DNA of 64,000 nucleotides from Pseudo-nitzschia pungens (GCA_037355855.1 CM074763.1:3906001-3970000), one strand, 5' to 3'. Positions 31,734-44,011 are shown, counted from the first letter of the stretch. The notes: a model not told the origin generated them from the sequence alone. Numbers and translations are program-made.

Positions 31734-34098
31734 ATGTTGTCTCCAAACAGGAAAGAATCAGCATCAGCTAGTACTATTGTAAATCCAGAGAAACAAACCA
31801 AAACCACAACTACTGCCAATATACAGCATCACATGGTTATTGATACAAAGGATGCAAAATATTCACCACATCCACGCGTCTCAAAGTGGTGCAAGCTTGA
31901 GACAAGAGGTCGTTCTGCAACATCGTCCAACTGGGACTGCAAAGGATCTGAAAGTCATCAAAACATACCATCCAAGTTGAAAGGGAGTGAATACCTTTGT
32001 TGCTGCAACATATGTGGATTCGTAACAAAGTATGGCCAAATCAGTTCAACAAGAGGTACCAAGACATACACTAATGGAAATATGAAGAATCATCTGCAGT
32101 CACATGGAATTTTCAGTGATTCATTTTACGCTACAAAACAAAGTGCTGATGGAAGTCCAAAGGGTACCCAACCAATTGATTCTCTTCTCAAAGCTGGTGT
32201 TGTGAAGTATTGAAGGAAAATTGAATCACAGAAAGCGATTCAGAGGCATCGTCTTAGGCAGGTGACGAAATGGATTGCAAGCAATAATCAGCCATTGAGT
32301 GTTGTAAAGAATAGTCGATTTCGGGCTATGATTGAATCCTTTTGTCCAGCAGGAGCAACGAATCATTTTGACGACAAGGCTGTGAAGAAAGATCTCCATT
32401 TCTTAGAACTTAAGATAAGAGAGTTTCAAGTGAGAGAAATGGAAGGAGCTTGGATTTTGACGACAATTGACCATTGGACTCCACAGAGAGGGCACGACAA
32501 TTATGTTGGGATGCACTGCTCATGGATTAATAGCACTTGGAAGATGGAATGTTGTCCATTGGGTCTTTTTTTGCACAAAGGATCTACAACCGCAGAAGCC
32601 CTGATTGAAAAGTTTTATTCAGATATTGCAGAAAAGATCTCAGACAAGGCCAAGATTTTTGCATGTACTTCAGACACAACTGGTAACATGAATAAATTTG
32701 GAATGATGTTAGAAGAGAAAGGAATCCTACATCTATATTGTACTGATCATTCAATTCATTTGACCTGCAAAAAACTGTACGATGATTCAACTTATGAGGA
32801 CAACAATTCAATAAAAGATCCGATGAGCCCCTCAGCATGTGTCAAGATTGCGCAAAGGATTGTACTGCACTTCAACAAGTCAACACAAGCAACGTCAAGT
32901 CTGAAACTTGCCCAGCAGATTGTAAGGTTCAAGCAATCAGCGGCGCTAGTTGAAGATGGTATAAACAATTTCCATAATGGACAGCGGAAATCCCTAATTT
33001 TATTCCAAGATGTGGTTACCCGTTGGTGGTCAACATATTCAATGGTTGAACGACTGCTTGAGTTGAAAGATGCTCTCAAGGAATGCTACCAAGGCAACTA
33101 CAATATTTGATGTGAACATGAGCTAACAGATGAGCAGTGGGGAATATTGGAATGCATGGCTTTTGTGTTGAAACCAATGAAAGAAGGAACGAAAATGCTG
33201 GAAGGTGAAAAATACGTCACAGCCTCATGGGTTCCTCTTGTTGTGAAGAGAATTCGTGAAGGGATACAGATAGGTCTGAAGGATACTCAGCCACTTACTG
33301 TACAACACATGTCAAAAGTGTTGAAGAATGATTTTGAAAATAGGTGGGGCACAGTAAGTGATTCGGTGTTCAATGATGAAATTGTCCGTGGTAAGATGAA
33401 TTGACAGGTGGGTGTTCATTACTGTTTTGAAATTGTGATGGCTTTGGATCCAAGATTCAAAAGTTTACAATGCATCGATTCTGATTCTGAGAAGGAAGGC
33501 ATCTGGGAAAGAATTTTACAGTTGATGATTGATCAGAAGAAGACGAATGAAGAGAGACCAGTTGAAAATGCTGGTGAAAGGAATGGTAGATCAGTGGATA
33601 CAATTCATATCAGAACTGTACAAGCTAAGGGTGATGACAATGATGCCTTCCTGGACATGTTAGATGCAGACCAAGACAGTGATAGTGATGATGTTGGTGA
33701 AGGTTTTGGTGATAACAAACATGCAATGGTGGACCAAGCATGTAAAATTGAACTTGCCCAGTACAAAAAAGTCAAGGGACAAAAAATTCTGAGAGAGAAC
33801 CATATGTATAACAACCCGTTGGAGTGGTGGGAGAAAAATGAATTGCTATTTCCTGTTCTAGCGAGTCTTGCAAAAAAAATATCTTGCTGTGCAAGCAACG
33901 TCAGCGTCAAGTGAAAGAATCTTTAGTAAAGCACAGAGAATCATCACATCGGATCGGAACCGCTTGGATACTGAAATTGCAGGTTCATTGTTATATGTTG
34001 GTTGTAATTTGGATTACTTTGATGAGTTGAAATTGAAGTATAAGTATGACGAGGTTCATGATGTTTATGATGATGCACATGATCTCAGTCAAGTGTAA
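31734..34098 (+). pseudogene. hAT-family transposase, three stops and one frameshift
   Basis: The frame from ATG 31734 carries a BED-type zinc finger (CCNICG...HLQSHG, about 31995-32105). The hAT catalytic core follows: TTIDHWT (first Asp), SDTTGNMNKFG (second Asp) and the CTDHSIHLTCK block. The C-terminal dimerisation segment shows NPLEWW...ATSASSERIFS...RNRL. TGA stops interrupt the same frame at 32211, 33108 and 33402. An extra A in an eight-A run (33872-33879) shifts the last 75 codons. All three stops fall where CGA (Arg) would fit. The protein once cut and pasted DNA; it is now dead. Tandem repeats of about 185 bp lie on both sides, possibly subterminal transposase-binding regions. Confidence 0.9.
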
Positions 34099-34138
34099 AC
34101 AATTACTAAGAATGTTATTTTCCATGTCTGTTTCCTTG

Positions 34139-34537
34139 TGACGCCGGCGCTGGCTGTCCTGCTGGTCCCCAGAATCCAAACAGGGCTCAAATGGCTTCTC
34201 CCATGCCTGTAGATGGAGAATGTGCTTTGAACCAGGTTCTAACTCCTTCTGGAAGAAAAGTTACAGTGTCACCAGCGAATTGGGTTTTGTTGGCACATTT
34301 TGGAGTGGTTGCTTGCTTTTGCTTGTGATGCTGGCGCCGGCTGTCCTGCTGGTCCCCAGAATCAAAACAGGGCTTGAATGGCTTCTCCCATGCCTGTAGA
34401 TGGAGAATGTGCTTTGAACCAAGTTCTAACTCCCTCTGGAAGAAAAGTTACAGTGAGACCAGCAAATTGGGTTTTGTTGGCACATTTTGGAGGACTAGTG
34501 CCTGTTGCTTTCGCTTGTGATGCTGGCGCCGGCTGTC
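34139..34537 (+). repeat. about 186-bp tandem repeat downstream of hAT transposase
   Basis: Units starting GTGACGCCGGCGCTGG (about 34139) and GTGATGCTGGCGCCGG (about 34325) are about 95% alike over GTCCTGCTGGTCCCCAGAAT and TGCCTGTAGATGGAGAATGT. A third partial unit ends at GGCTGTC (34537). Probably the subterminal region of the hAT element. Confidence 0.8.
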
Positions 34538-34766
34538 ACTAATACAACGTTGTAGGCCATTTTTAGGCTTTTGGGGGGTCAGATACCCTCGCTAGGTATG
34601 AAACATATGATTCATTTACGGCCTTTTTGGGTGCATGACTGGCGAATTTTGGTGCATGACTGGCGAATTTTGGTGCATGACTGGCAAGTTGGGTGCATGA
34701 CTGACAGTTTGTACGTGGTACAAAGCACGTCTGAAGAAAAAAAATGGCCTACAACCTTGTATCAGT
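34538..34766. mobile_element. 229-bp MITE candidate with 22-bp TIRs
   Basis: ACTAATACAACGTTGTAGGC (from 34538) and the inverse of 34745-34766 match at 20 of 22 positions. The interior has three to four copies of a 20-bp unit GGTGCATGACTGGCGAATTT. Non-coding. It may instead be the true right end of the hAT element. No clear TSD. Confidence 0.55.
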
Positions 34767-35044
34767 AATAGATGACTTTGGACTCATTCAAAACCTAATT
34801 TTGATTGAATATTCTTGTTCACAACACTTTAAACCATAATGCAGGTATTTGAAATAAAGATTAGAATTGATTTTTGATTGAGTTATTACTATCTGAAGTT
34901 AAGGTATTTTAACTAGTGTTTGTTAGTTAAAAACGAAAATAAAAAATCTCAGGTACAGGTTTTGTTAGTTGTGCCACGCATAGGTAATTTTTTCCATCGC
35001 GCAGTGGCACACCCCTATGAAGATATTCAAGGTGGTGCTATGAT
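34767..35044. other. AT-rich spacer, nothing recognised
   Basis: No ORF of note, no repeat matched elsewhere in the window. Confidence 0.5.
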
Positions 35045-35903
35045 CTGTGCTAAGGCTCCTGTGTAGGAGAGTGTACTGGGGCTACAGGCAGCAGCCTCCA
35101 GTAACTGACTAACAGGTGCTGGGCTGAGTGCTAGAGCTGTGTGCTAAATGGTTAGCAATAGGCTTAGCAACAGGCTTAGCAACAGGCTTAGCAGCAGACC
35201 TATCCTGTTTAGTATGGATGCTAGCAGAGTTTACTAGGGTCGCCGTGTACGATTTGTACCAATCGTACGTACCCCGAGTAAAGCACCTTTTTCTGTGGTG
35301 TAGCTAAATGCTACAGGGTTAGGGTTGCTAAGGCTACGAGATACTGATGGTGCTACATACCATAATATCATGCTAAGATACTATGCTACCGCCGGGGTCG
35401 GGTCATTGGTGTATAATATGTACCATGACCGGATACCCGGCCCAAACAGTTACCAAACGTGCTAGCATAAGTGAGCTAGCACACGATTCGATCTAATTAA
35501 TCGGAGATACCTACGATACTCCGATACGGTACGCTACTCGTAGGATACAGTACCAGAGCTACAGGAGCTCTGTTATTATACGAGTTAGCGAGTTAGCGAA
35601 TCGATGTCACGATACGATACAGAGCTGAGCTGCGCTCAGCTCCGACGCTATATTCACTCTTTTCTTTACACTCTAAAATAGACACCTATCATGCCCTCCC
35701 CTTTCGATCGATTCCGATGTACCTCTAGGGAAGTGCCTTGTATTGCCTAAGCGTATGCAATAGACCCTGAACGGTCCACTGTAGACTCACGATTTGCCAG
35801 GACTTTATGTATTGTTATTGTTAAGGCTTCCCCTTATTTACAGACCAGTATGAAACAGTTTATCTACGAGTCGTCCCCGAAGATCGCTGACGAGCGAATA
35901 TCA
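35045..35903 (+). repeat. long dispersed repeat, copy 2 (possible solo LTR)
   Basis: Diverged partner of 4216-5043, colinear over about 850 bp. It shares TTAGCAACAGGCTTAGCAAC, the GCTACCGCCGGGGT block, ATACCCGGCCCAA, GATGTACCTCTAGGG and a terminal ATATCAACGCA. It lies just outside the left TIR of the pogo-type element. Confidence 0.6.
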
Positions 35904-36334
35904 ACGCACCCCTGTCTATTATCACCCCTGCTTCGTACTTTAAGCTTCCTAACACCATAAGGGTTTAGTAACTAAAGTCGTTGAGACACCGTAGAACACA
36001 GTGGAGTTTCTACACGTACGTCACCAGACAACTTTAACACTCAACACCCAAAAAACACCCACCCTGTCTCAGCGTCCGACAGTCTACCCTATTTTCAATC
36101 AATAGAGGTTCGAAATAGAGGTTCGAAATCTCCGAGATGAATTTTGATCACTTTTTTTTACTCTGATAACATGTATTGCCATACCCCGGGTCTACTAGTG
36201 ATTAGAATAGTAGTGATATGCAAATTGTGAGACCTATCAGTTAGTCTATTTGCTAGTGGATTCAGCAGTCTCAAAATCGGTGATTCCAGAGACTCGCTAA
36301 TCATATTCTTATTCTTATTCCAGTCCCGAGTGGA

Positions 36335-36410
36335 CTTGTGACTGTATTCCGGTGCACGGCATGCTTCTCCATGGTACTGTTACAATTAGTTACTCCTTCA
36401 GTTCAGTGCT
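36335..36410 (+). repeat. 76-bp direct repeat flanking element C, left copy
   Basis: Identical to 39562-39637. It contains the last 27 bp of the element D LTR plus 49 bp of its interior. It abuts the truncated LTR of element C. Confidence 0.95.
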
Positions 36411-39400
36411 AGGGTAGAATTAGATGGAGTGATACGCGATAGAGGTATTTTAATGATGAAAGGTTAATGAAATTATAAAATTGTGTTATGAAAGAGAATG
36501 GTTGAATACTTTACGAGATGGGAATGATTCCTTGAGTATCGGTGAAGGATCAAATAATGATGATATATTATTCGGCGGGCATAATATCAATAATCGGCGA
36601 GTCATAGGACTTGATATTTATCTTGATATTTGAATATACAATCGGTTTCCGTTGTATGTGTGTATATACCGAACATACGTACATGAATACCATATATATT
36701 GGAGTACATGCGGGATTCAATAATCATTTAGAGCCCTCGTAAAGTAACATACGGTAGCATGTTACATAGTTCCCCAATGATTAGGTGAAGTTTGCATGTG
36801 GTTCAATACAAAAGATTCGGAGTTGTAGTTCAATACATACGTGTGGAAAAAAGAGATATGCTTGTTCGGAGAACCGGTTGAAGATGATATATGCCGTTTC
36901 AAATATTTTGAAGATATATGGAAATGTAGATCAAACTGGGATTGGAGAAGGTTCTTCGTGATACTGAAGAGAATCGAAGGTTTGTTTCTTGTTCTTTGAA
37001 ATGGTAGGAAAGACATGGTAAAAATAGAAAGAGAGTCGAAGAAAATTCTTTTCCTCCCCCAACTGTGATGTACCTCCCCGGGTAGTGGAGCTGATTTGAA
37101 AATCGGTGGATTTGAAAGTGATTGCTCTTGGTAGGCATAAAAACACCTCCTGTTGTCGGAGTTAGGTAGGTGAAAAGCCGGAGCGTTGAATTGTTGTTAT
37201 TGTTGTTCAAAGCCGGAGCGTTGCTGTGTCTGCGATTGTATAGTGACGCAGAGAGGGGACGCATTGTTAGTTACGGTTTGAATCGGTTAATTCATTCGCG
37301 AGTTGCCGGATACTTTGCCGGTCTTTCATTTGGGTATTATTTGCAGCAGTCTACTGGAGGTTTGAATTTTCGTAACTCCAGAGCACCTCTGTGGGTGTAG
37401 AATATAATTTTTATGGGATTGCTCTATTATTTTTGGAGCTCCCTGTGGACTATTTGTTTGTCCGGAACAAGGTTGGCCTTGTTATTGCTGCTGTACCCTT
37501 TATTTTGTTTTGCGTCTGTACCCTTATTGATCGATATACGATTCGATTGTTTGATTCGTTTGGCATAAGCGTCTGTACCCTTGCAAGTTGATCTGCGTCC
37601 AGGTCGCTTTGCTTTTGTGTTTGTATTTGCCATTGAATCTGTTTATTGTTTTGTTATTTGGTTGATTGTTGTTGCCGTCACTGTGGATCGGACTGAGCGC
37701 TTTGTGTTGTAGTTCGAACGTTTTTATTTTGGTTGCAACAGGGCTCATCTCTGTAGGTTCCTTCCTCTCTTTTTGGGGAGTTCTCCTCCATGCGTCTTCC
37801 CAGTCAGCAGGGCTGAGCTGGCATTCAGTTCCAGGGGAGCTGAAGGCACGGTGCTGGATACGGTGATCCTTTTGTTAAGTGTTCGAGTGGCTATGGTTGC
37901 CATGTAGGACTGCCATCGAAGTTTCTTTCGATGCGTCCTCCGTTCTCCATGCAATAGGATTGCATTGCTTGTCTGATGTAAGCTTGGAAGGATTCATTCG
38001 AAGCAGTGCTTCCAGTGGCGTTGCTTCCAGTTTCGTTGCTAGGAGCCGTAGCAGTGCTGTTGTTGCTGCTATTGCTCTTATTTCTTTTGGAATATCTGTT
38101 GTTTGGACACTCGGACCAATCGTGGTTGTGTCCTGGGATCCTGCAGGGATTGTTATATTGTTTCCTTTTGCCACTGGATGGCTCTTGCTCTGTTTCTTCT
38201 TCTTCGGATTCAGCGTCGCTGTCACTGTCGGAATTAGAGCTGTTGCTGTTGGAATCAGAGTCGGAATGAGCGTTCGATTTCTGGTTACTCTGATCGTCAG
38301 TGTCGTAAGATTCCGAACGTCTTTTCGCTTGGCGTTCTAAGCAGCTCATATGGTCGACGATGAATCGTACCGTGGTATCTTCTTGTATTCCTTGGTGGAT
38401 TAGACCATAGCTGTTGATCCATTTGCTTGGGAAGCTATGTAGCAGAATGGTCTTGGCTTCTGTTGGTGATAGGTCAGTTCCATGTCCTTGGAGTCTTCGG
38501 GTGTACTTGAAGAGGATTTGCATTTGGTCTGCATGGTCTTTGCATGAAACAGTGCTTGGTTTCTTCAGCGTTCGAAGGTATGTATGCATGATATCTTTGG
38601 CGTCTTTTGCATTGCAATGATCTTGCTTGATAAAGTCAATAATTGCTTGCTTGTATCCATTCAGCGTTAGTGGATATTGACGTTGGTTGTTTGTTAAGTC
38701 TGTCCATTTTGTTTGAGCGTCAACAGAGAGAGATCGATTGAAGTGAGCGATGTATGTGTTGACTGGTAGACTTAGAAGCTTTGCGGCGTTCCTGAAGGCT
38801 TCTTCAACGAATAGGAATTCTTCTAGACCTCCTCTGTTGGTGAATAGAGGGATCTTCATGCTGTCTTGTTTCCCATTGGGATTTGTAATGGAGAGCTTGG
38901 TTCTTTTGGGCTTGCTCCTGTTGAAGGAAGGAGTATAATTGATTGGAGGATCTCTGTAAAGTCCTGCCATGTTTCTTGATTCGAAGATTTCGATCGGATC
39001 GATCGGAGATTTGAATTGCTTTGTGGGGCGTTCGATCGATCGTATCGGAGGTTCTTGTTTCGATCGTTTGTAGACTTCGATTGTAGGATTTTGCTTGTCA
39101 GGGTACCGATGTATCCCTGTTGTTTAGGATAAAGGATGTTTTGGATTCAGTACTGAGTTCTTGTCTTCTACTTTCAAGCGGACAGTAATTACTGTGTAAC
39201 ACTCTAGGGTAGAATTAGATGGAGTGATACGCGATAGAGGTATTTTAATGATGAAAGGTTAATGAAATTATAAAATTGTGTTATGAAAGAGAATGGTTGA
39301 ATACTTTACGAGATGGGAATGATTCCTTGAGTATCGGTGAAGGATCAAATAATGATGATATATTATTCGGCGGGCATAATATCAATAATCGGCGAGTCAT

Positions 39401-39561
39401 AGGACTTGATATTTATCTTGATATTTGAATATACAATCGGTTTCCGTTGTATGTGTGTATATACCGAACATATGTACATGAATACCATATATATTGGAGT
39501 ACATGCGGGATTCAATAATCATTTAGAGCCCTCGTAAAGTAACATACGGTAGCATGTTACA
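36411..39561 (-). mobile_element. gag-only LTR retrotransposon (element C), odd insertion borders
   Basis: The right LTR is 39195-39561 (367 bp). The left LTR is 36411-36766 (356 bp) and lacks the terminal 11 bp TGTAACACTCT. Otherwise they are nearly identical (one difference seen, ACATACGTAC/ACATATGTAC). Gag is intact on the minus strand; no pol domains are present. Same architecture and Gag length as element B, with related but distinct LTRs. The flanks are a 76-bp identical duplication (36335-36410 and 39562-39637) instead of the usual 5 bp. Confidence 0.9.
37891..38970 (-). CDS. Gag-like protein of element C
   Basis: 359 codons, starting MAGLYRDPPINYTPS like element B. The first about 67 residues are identical to B; substitutions rise in the centre (LPVNTYIAHFNRSLSVD versus LPTTDYMTYFSRCLNTD). 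The acidic Ser/Asp linker, the CRIPGHNHDWSEC motif and the C-terminal NFDGSPTWQP are conserved. The frame is intact. Preserved length with amino-acid change suggests the Gag is under selection. No enzyme domain follows. Confidence 0.85.
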   Translation of the reverse strand: MAGLYRDPPINYTPSFNRSKPKRTKLSITNPNGKQDSMKIPLFTNRGGLEEFLFVEEAFRNAAKLLSLPVNTYIAHFNRSLSVDAQTKWTDLTNNQRQYPLTLNGYKQAIIDFIKQDHCNAKDAKDIMHTYLRTLKKPSTVSCKDHADQMQILFKYTRRLQGHGTDLSPTEAKTILLHSFPSKWINSYGLIHQGIQEDTTVRFIVDHMSCLERQAKRRSESYDTDDQSNQKSNAHSDSDSNSNSSNSDSDSDAESEEEETEQEPSSGKRKQYNNPCRIPGHNHDWSECPNNRYSKRNKSNSSNNSTATAPSNETGSNATGSTASNESFQAYIRQAMQSYCMENGGRIERNFDGSPTWQP

Positions 39562-39637
39562 CTTGTGACTGTATTCCGGTGCACGGCATGCTTCTCCATG
39601 GTACTGTTACAATTAGTTACTCCTTCAGTTCAGTGCT
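39562..39637 (+). repeat. 76-bp direct repeat flanking element C, right copy
   Basis: Identical to 36335-36410. Element D pol sequence continues beyond it. Confidence 0.95.
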
Positions 39638-39639
39638 AT

Positions 39640-42326
39640 CCCTGCAATAATAGGGGTGGACCCTTCTGATGTTAACCCGATCAGTTACAAAGGGAGCAGT
39701 TTCGGGCCTTGAGCACCTTGTAAGGTCCTTGCCGTGGGAAGGATAGTTTTGGAATAATGCCTTTCCTTTCCAGGGTGACATAGTCTCCTTCCTTGTAGAC
39801 ATGGGGGATCCTCTTCCGGTTCTCCCTAATGTTGCTCTTGTGGATGCTTTTCTACTTCTTTGCTTGGATTGCTGTTCAATCCACTGGGAAATTCACTGGC
39901 ATGAACATGTCCCTTCCAAACACCAGTTGTGCCAGGGAGTACCCCAGGGTGGTGTGGATGGCGCTTCTGATAATGTATGCTGCCTTGGTAGTGAATTCTT
40001 CAAAGGGGTCCTGCTCGTGGAGGTCCCTGTTCTCCAGGTTAAAGGATAATAGGCAATCCTTTAACACCTGGTGGATCCTTTCCAATACAGCATTGGATTG
40101 GGGGTTCCATGCGCCACTAAGCTTTCTTTTCATGCCCATGTTTTCACAGAGCTCTTGGAACTCTGCTTTGAACTCACTCCCGCCATCAAAGCCAATTTCC
40201 TTTGGGCACAGATACCTTGCCAGCCAGGTATTGTCCAACAATCATTGAGTTTCTGCTGCATTAGGTGAGTCCTTCAGGTGAGCCAGTTCAAACCATCCTG
40301 TCACTGGATCCACCATGGTGAGAACATGAATGTGGTAGTCTTTACCATTCTTGTTGTGGACAGTTGCAGGTCCCCAGAGGTTCACATTGACCCTCTGCCA
40401 TTTGGTAACCTCAGCTGTTTTCTCTGGTAGTAGTCCATACTTCTTCCGGCCACTCTTCTTAAACATCTGGCACGTGTGGCAGTGTTTGCAAAGGTCCTGG
40501 ACGTCCTTTTGTAGGCCCTTCCAGGTGAAGACTGAGCGTATGCTCTGTTCCATTCTCTTTTCCCTGGGATGCAACAACATTGTCCCACTCCATTACTCTT
40601 TGTTTGAGTTTGTCGGGAATCAGGATTTTCCCTCCTTTGTGGATTAGACTGTAACCTTCCACATTTTTGGTGGTTAGTCCTTTGTCTTTCTCCAGAGCAC
40701 TCATGATTTTTGTGTCCTTTTGCTGATAGAACTGGATCATGTCCGGGGCAAGTGGGAATGCACTATTGCCCTGGAATTCTTCCGGTGATTCCCCAAGTGG
40801 GAATAGGAGTTGCTGGAGGTGCTCTTCCTCATCTGCATAGGTGAGGGGCTTATTTGGTGGTAGCCATTCTGCTGTGTCTGTTGGAGCATCCGTAATGTCC
40901 AAGCAAGACAGCGCATCTGCTGCATCATTTTCTTTGCCAGCAACGTGCTTGACTACCGGTTGGAACTCCTCCATGAGGAGTCTCCACCGGACCATTCTTT
41001 GGGTGGGCATCTGCTGGTATAGCAGGTTCAGGTGATCTGTGTGAATGGTCACACCTTGTCCTCGTAGGATTCCTTCAAATGCCTTTAGTCCTTCCACTAT
41101 ACCCAGGAGTTCCTTTTCTCCAACAGTGTAGTTGAGCTGCACTGAGTTCAGTTTTCTTGTGTAGAAACCAAGAGGTTTGCCATCTTGGCACACAGTTGCT
41201 CCCAGCTGTCTGTCACTGGCGTCAGAGTAGAGGTGAAATGGTTTCATAAAATCTGGAAATACTAGTTTTGCTTCGTCTGCAAGCATTCGTTTTGCCTCCA
41301 TGAAAGCTTTCTGCTCTGCTGGGCCCAAGTACCAGTTCAGTTTCCCCTTTTTGCCTGGGAGCTTGTTGAGTGGGGCAAGGATGTGGGAACGTCGCTTCCA
41401 CATGTCCCTGTAAAAATTCACCATCTGGAGGAACATCTTCAGTTGTTTTGTGTTCTTGGGGGCTTCCAGGCGCTTCATTGCCTCCAGTTTCTTTGGCTGG
41501 GGCTGGATGCCTTCTGTGGTTAGTAGAAATCCCAAATACTCCACTTCTTTTTGCATGAAGAAGGATTTCCGCAGGTTGGCGCGAAAGCCCGCATCGTCCA
41601 AGCGTTGAAGGACTGTATCAATCTTGTTGAGGTGATCTTGCTCCGATTCCCCCTCTCGCTGGATGATTAAGATGTCATCAATGTAGACCAGGACATAGTC
41701 CAGATCCCCCAGCAGATTCATCATGACGTACTGGAAGATATCCGGTGCGCATGCAATCCCCATTGCCAGTCTCTTGTAGGCATACTTCCCCCAAGGCAAA
41801 ATGGTAGAGCAAATCTTCTGGCTCTCCTTGCAGATTGGGATGGTGTAGTACCCCTCAGACAAGTCCAGTGCCTTGGTGGACTTGAATTTCTGTAGCCTCT
41901 GTATGGTTTCCCCTATTCGTGGTAGTGGGAATGGCTTTCTTTGGATTGCTGCATTCATTTTCTGAAAATCGGTGAGCACTCATATGTCCCCTGTTTTCTT
42001 GGGTTGACAGAAGGTAGGAGAAGCCCATGGCAAGTCATCATCATGGGAGAGTTTCTCCAGGACTCCAATATCACAGAGCCGATTGATTTCCTTCCAGAGT
42101 ACTTGTTCAAAGGCATGGGGTACAGAATAGTACCTCTGCCTCACTGGTTTGACTCCCGGCTGGAGTTTGATGGATACTGGTTCAATGTTTTTGAGCAGTC
42201 CCAGACCTCCTCCAAAGAGAGTAGGGAACTTCTTCAATGTTTTCTTCAAGGCTTCCTTGGATGCTTCCGTGATTTCCAGGTCATCAACCATCGCATTGAT
42301 GTCAACTTTGGAGTAGTCAGCATCTA
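39640..42326 (-). pseudogene. gypsy element D pol: RT, RNase H, integrase, decayed
   Basis: From high to low coordinates: connector and RT N-terminus (42326-41983), RT palm with MGIACAP and YIDDILI (about 41800-41670), RNase H (LYSDASDRQLG, about 41240), the AGKENDAADALS block, then the integrase zinc finger (HCHTC, about 40470) and core (NVNLWGP; GFDGGSEF; NAVLERIH). Note NVN where an acidic residue is usual in the first catalytic motif. Lesions are TGA at 41980 and 40242, and a frameshift near 40575. Both TGAs sit where Arg CGA fits the family pattern (GDI-x-VLTDF). It is dead, and continues as a protease fragment beyond the LINE-derived insert. Confidence 0.9.
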
Positions 42327-42567
42327 CAATTTGCGCATCGCGCATTTTGTCCGACGTTCCGATGTTCCAGTACTAAAAATATGTAGATTTCTACACAACT
42401 TTACCATGCGATATCTCGCTTCCTTTTACACCCCCAATCACAACCCCAGGACCTACACATACTAACAGCGACCTTGCCTCTTTGATTCTGCTATTTGTTC
42501 AGTTGCTTGATGCTTTGTTTGGTTGAGTTGGTTGCCAATTCACCACTCGACGGACGATCGATCGATC

Positions 42568-42601
<34 letters not shown>

Positions 42602-42870
42602 AACCGACACATAATTTTCTACAGCACAACTCCAGTACAGATTCTACAGCAATTCGTTCGATCTGCAATCTGTTCCCAAGCTCCCCTGAAGGCCCTTCGA
42701 TATATCTTACTATACTCAAGGTTCTACACTGTTTCCAAGCTGCTTAAGTGATTCTCACTTAATGTTCTACATTCTTCGAAGTTCCTTGCTGAGTCCTCAT
42801 AAGTCTTTTCAAGTCGAAGTTCACAAACAGCCCCTTCAAATGTAGGAATCTTTCTACAAGAAATTCCAGC

Positions 42871-43400
42871 TGTCATCTGTTTTCAAGTCCATTGCCCTGC
42901 TGGACCATATGTGTTTTCGCTTATGGTCCTACTGTTTCTTGATCCAAGCCCCAAAGCCGCTAAGTACAGTTCGCTTAAGGCTCCACCATCTACATATACC
43001 TCTCAGATGCACACTTCAACTGTCATCTGTTTTCAAGTCTACTGCCCTACTGGACCCTAAGTGTTTTCGCTTAAGGTCCTACTGTTTTCTGACCCAAGCC
43101 CCAAAGCCGCTAAGTACAGCTTGCTTAAGGCTCTCCTACCTACATAACCCTCTCAGATGCACACTTCAACTGTCATCTGTTTTCAAGTCTACTGCCCTGC
43201 TGGACCATAATTGTTTTCTTTTATGGCCCTACTGTTTTTCCTGCTAAGCCCCAAAGTCGCTAAGTACATGTTACTTAACGCTCCACCACCTACATATACC
43301 CCTCCAGTTCACAGTACAGCTGAGACCTGTTTTCAAGCCTACAGCCCTGATGGTCCATAAGTGTTATCACTTAGAGCCCCTGTTTCCAAGCTACTACGGG
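42871..43400 (+). repeat. 150-bp tandem repeat, about 3.5 units
   Basis: TGTCATCTGTTTTCAAG recurs at 42871, 43021 and 43171, and as TGAGACCTGTTTTCAAG at 43321: exactly 150 bp each time. Units share GCCCCAAAGCCGCTAAGTAC and TGTTTTCGCTTA. The fixed period and absence of ORFs suggest promoter-like or RNA-structural repeats of the non-autonomous element. Confidence 0.9.
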
Positions 43401-43969
43401 AGAGCAAATTCATTCGAACAGAAGGCCAGCTGTTACGAATTTGAATTTGGTAGTAGGCTCCACTGCCTCTACGTGTTTCTGAAGTGCTACTACGAAGTTC
43501 GAACAGGAGGACAGCTGTTACGAATTTGGTAGTAGGCTCCGTACTATATGTACCATACAGTGGTAAGGAATGTGTTTGGGGCACTCGCATTACTGATGCT
43601 GCAACACAGCATGCTGAGACCAGTTTCGCTTGCGTCAGCTGACCACTTGCATTACTGATACTATGTATCTGAGGACGGGTTTTGCTTGTGTCAGCTGACC
43701 ACTCCAAGCATTACTGATGCTATACAGCGGCATTCAAGGGACAGTTTTGCTTGTGTTTTCCCTTTCACGTTCTTGTTACCCCGTTTCCTGTACGCTTTGC
43801 AACCGCTGTGTCTGTTGTGCTCTGGACTGGTTCGTTTTTTTCCTGTTTCTTACCAAGGTTTGTTTGCAAAATAGCCGTCCTTACAACCTGGGGCCTATTC
43901 CCCATGGTTGAGGCGGCGCGTCGTTCTACAACTTGGGGCCTAACCTCTCTTTGATTGAGGCGACGATAA

Positions 43970-44011
43970 AGTCTGGTTACAGACTGAGTAGCTTTTAACC
44001 ACCTTCGGTGG
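43970..44011 (+). promoter_or_regulatory. 3' UTR hairpins of LINE-derived insert
   Basis: Hairpin 1: AGTCTG-GTTA-CAGACT (43970-43985). Hairpin 2: CCACC-TTC-GGTGG (43999-44011). Both are also present, with loop and pair changes, in the two LINE 3' ends. Probable RT recognition structures for target-primed reverse transcription. Confidence 0.7.
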
